A stretch of 23,923 nucleotides of DNA from JBAXGW01 sp037139195. GTDB lineage: Bacteria; Bacteroidota; Bacteroidia; Bacteroidales; JAHJDW01. The notes beneath the pieces were generated by a model. That model worked only from the letters and a program-made list of their open reading frames with translations, had not been told where the DNA came from and ran no database searches. Positions 23,896 to 23,923 of the stretch are shown here, one piece after another. Position 1 is the stretch's first letter, and each line of letters begins with the position of its first letter. The translations under genes and the position numbers were made by a program. The stretch covers positions 1 to 23,923 of the forward strand of contig JBAXGW010000064.1 in assembly GCA_037139195.1 (NCBI GenBank), in the 5' to 3' direction.

Positions 23896-23923
23896 CTAAT
23901 ATTATTTCGATTTTACTATCATT
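23888..23923 (-). CDS. Possible C-terminal end of an upstream gene
   Basis: One minus-strand frame is open from the window edge and ends NDSKIEIILDE then TAA, overlapping the ATG at 23895 by eight bases (ATGAGTAA). This could be the tail of a gene that starts outside the window. At 11 codons it is too short to identify. Confidence 0.2.
   Translation of the reverse strand, partial: NDSKIEIILDE

Overview
The window is a stretch of an AT-rich genome (roughly two thirds or more A+T) from a member of the Bacteroidota, most likely Bacteroidales or a close relative. Evidence: GldF/GldG, DUF4340, DUF4301 and PepSY-like (DUF2874) families; a DPP5-type S9 peptidase lipoprotein; AT-rich leaders without clear Shine-Dalgarno sequences; and several promoters of the Bacteroidota form TTTG-N19-21-TAnnTTTG. 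No phage, IS, CRISPR or plasmid genes were seen, and no stretch over 300 bases lacks a gene.

Layout. 1-301: remains of a nitroreductase gene (minus). 554-970: a small secreted protein of unknown role, ending in a bidirectional terminator. 1022-4240 (minus): a TPR lipoprotein and an S9 dipeptidyl-peptidase lipoprotein in one operon with a strong promoter. 4387-5887 (minus): bcp-recA, bounded by terminators on both sides. 6006-7133 (minus): dnaN with its own likely promoter. 7288-10856 (minus): gldF-gldG-DUF4340, an ABC-type envelope module without its ATPase. 10938-11726 (minus): a SAM hydroxide adenosyltransferase-family protein with an altered active site, divergent from a PhoH ATPase (11835-12800, plus). 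12872-13960 (plus): a small exported protein that may be leaderless, then a two-gene pair of a His-rich membrane protein and a zinc-ribbon protein. 14036-15580 (minus): DUF4301, which looks like a sugar nucleotidyltransferase. 15744-15827: tRNA-Leu(GAG), followed on the same strand by a small membrane protein. 16300-21566 (minus): an overlapping operon GH20 hexosaminidase - CutC - GH2 beta-mannosidase. 21700-23895 (minus): a COG4705-like four-repeat membrane protein, a PepSY-like secreted protein, a small exported protein and a STAS-like cytosolic protein.

How the genes work together. The GH20/CutC/GH2 set reads as catabolism of mannose- and GlcNAc-containing glycans such as N-glycan cores, and the DPP5-type peptidase as dipeptide release in the envelope. 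recA, bcp and dnaN are housekeeping. The parts least explained by known biology are CutC locked between two glycosidases, the SAM-enzyme homologue lacking canonical catalytic residues, DUF4301, the His-rich/zinc-ribbon pair, and the small envelope cluster at the right end.
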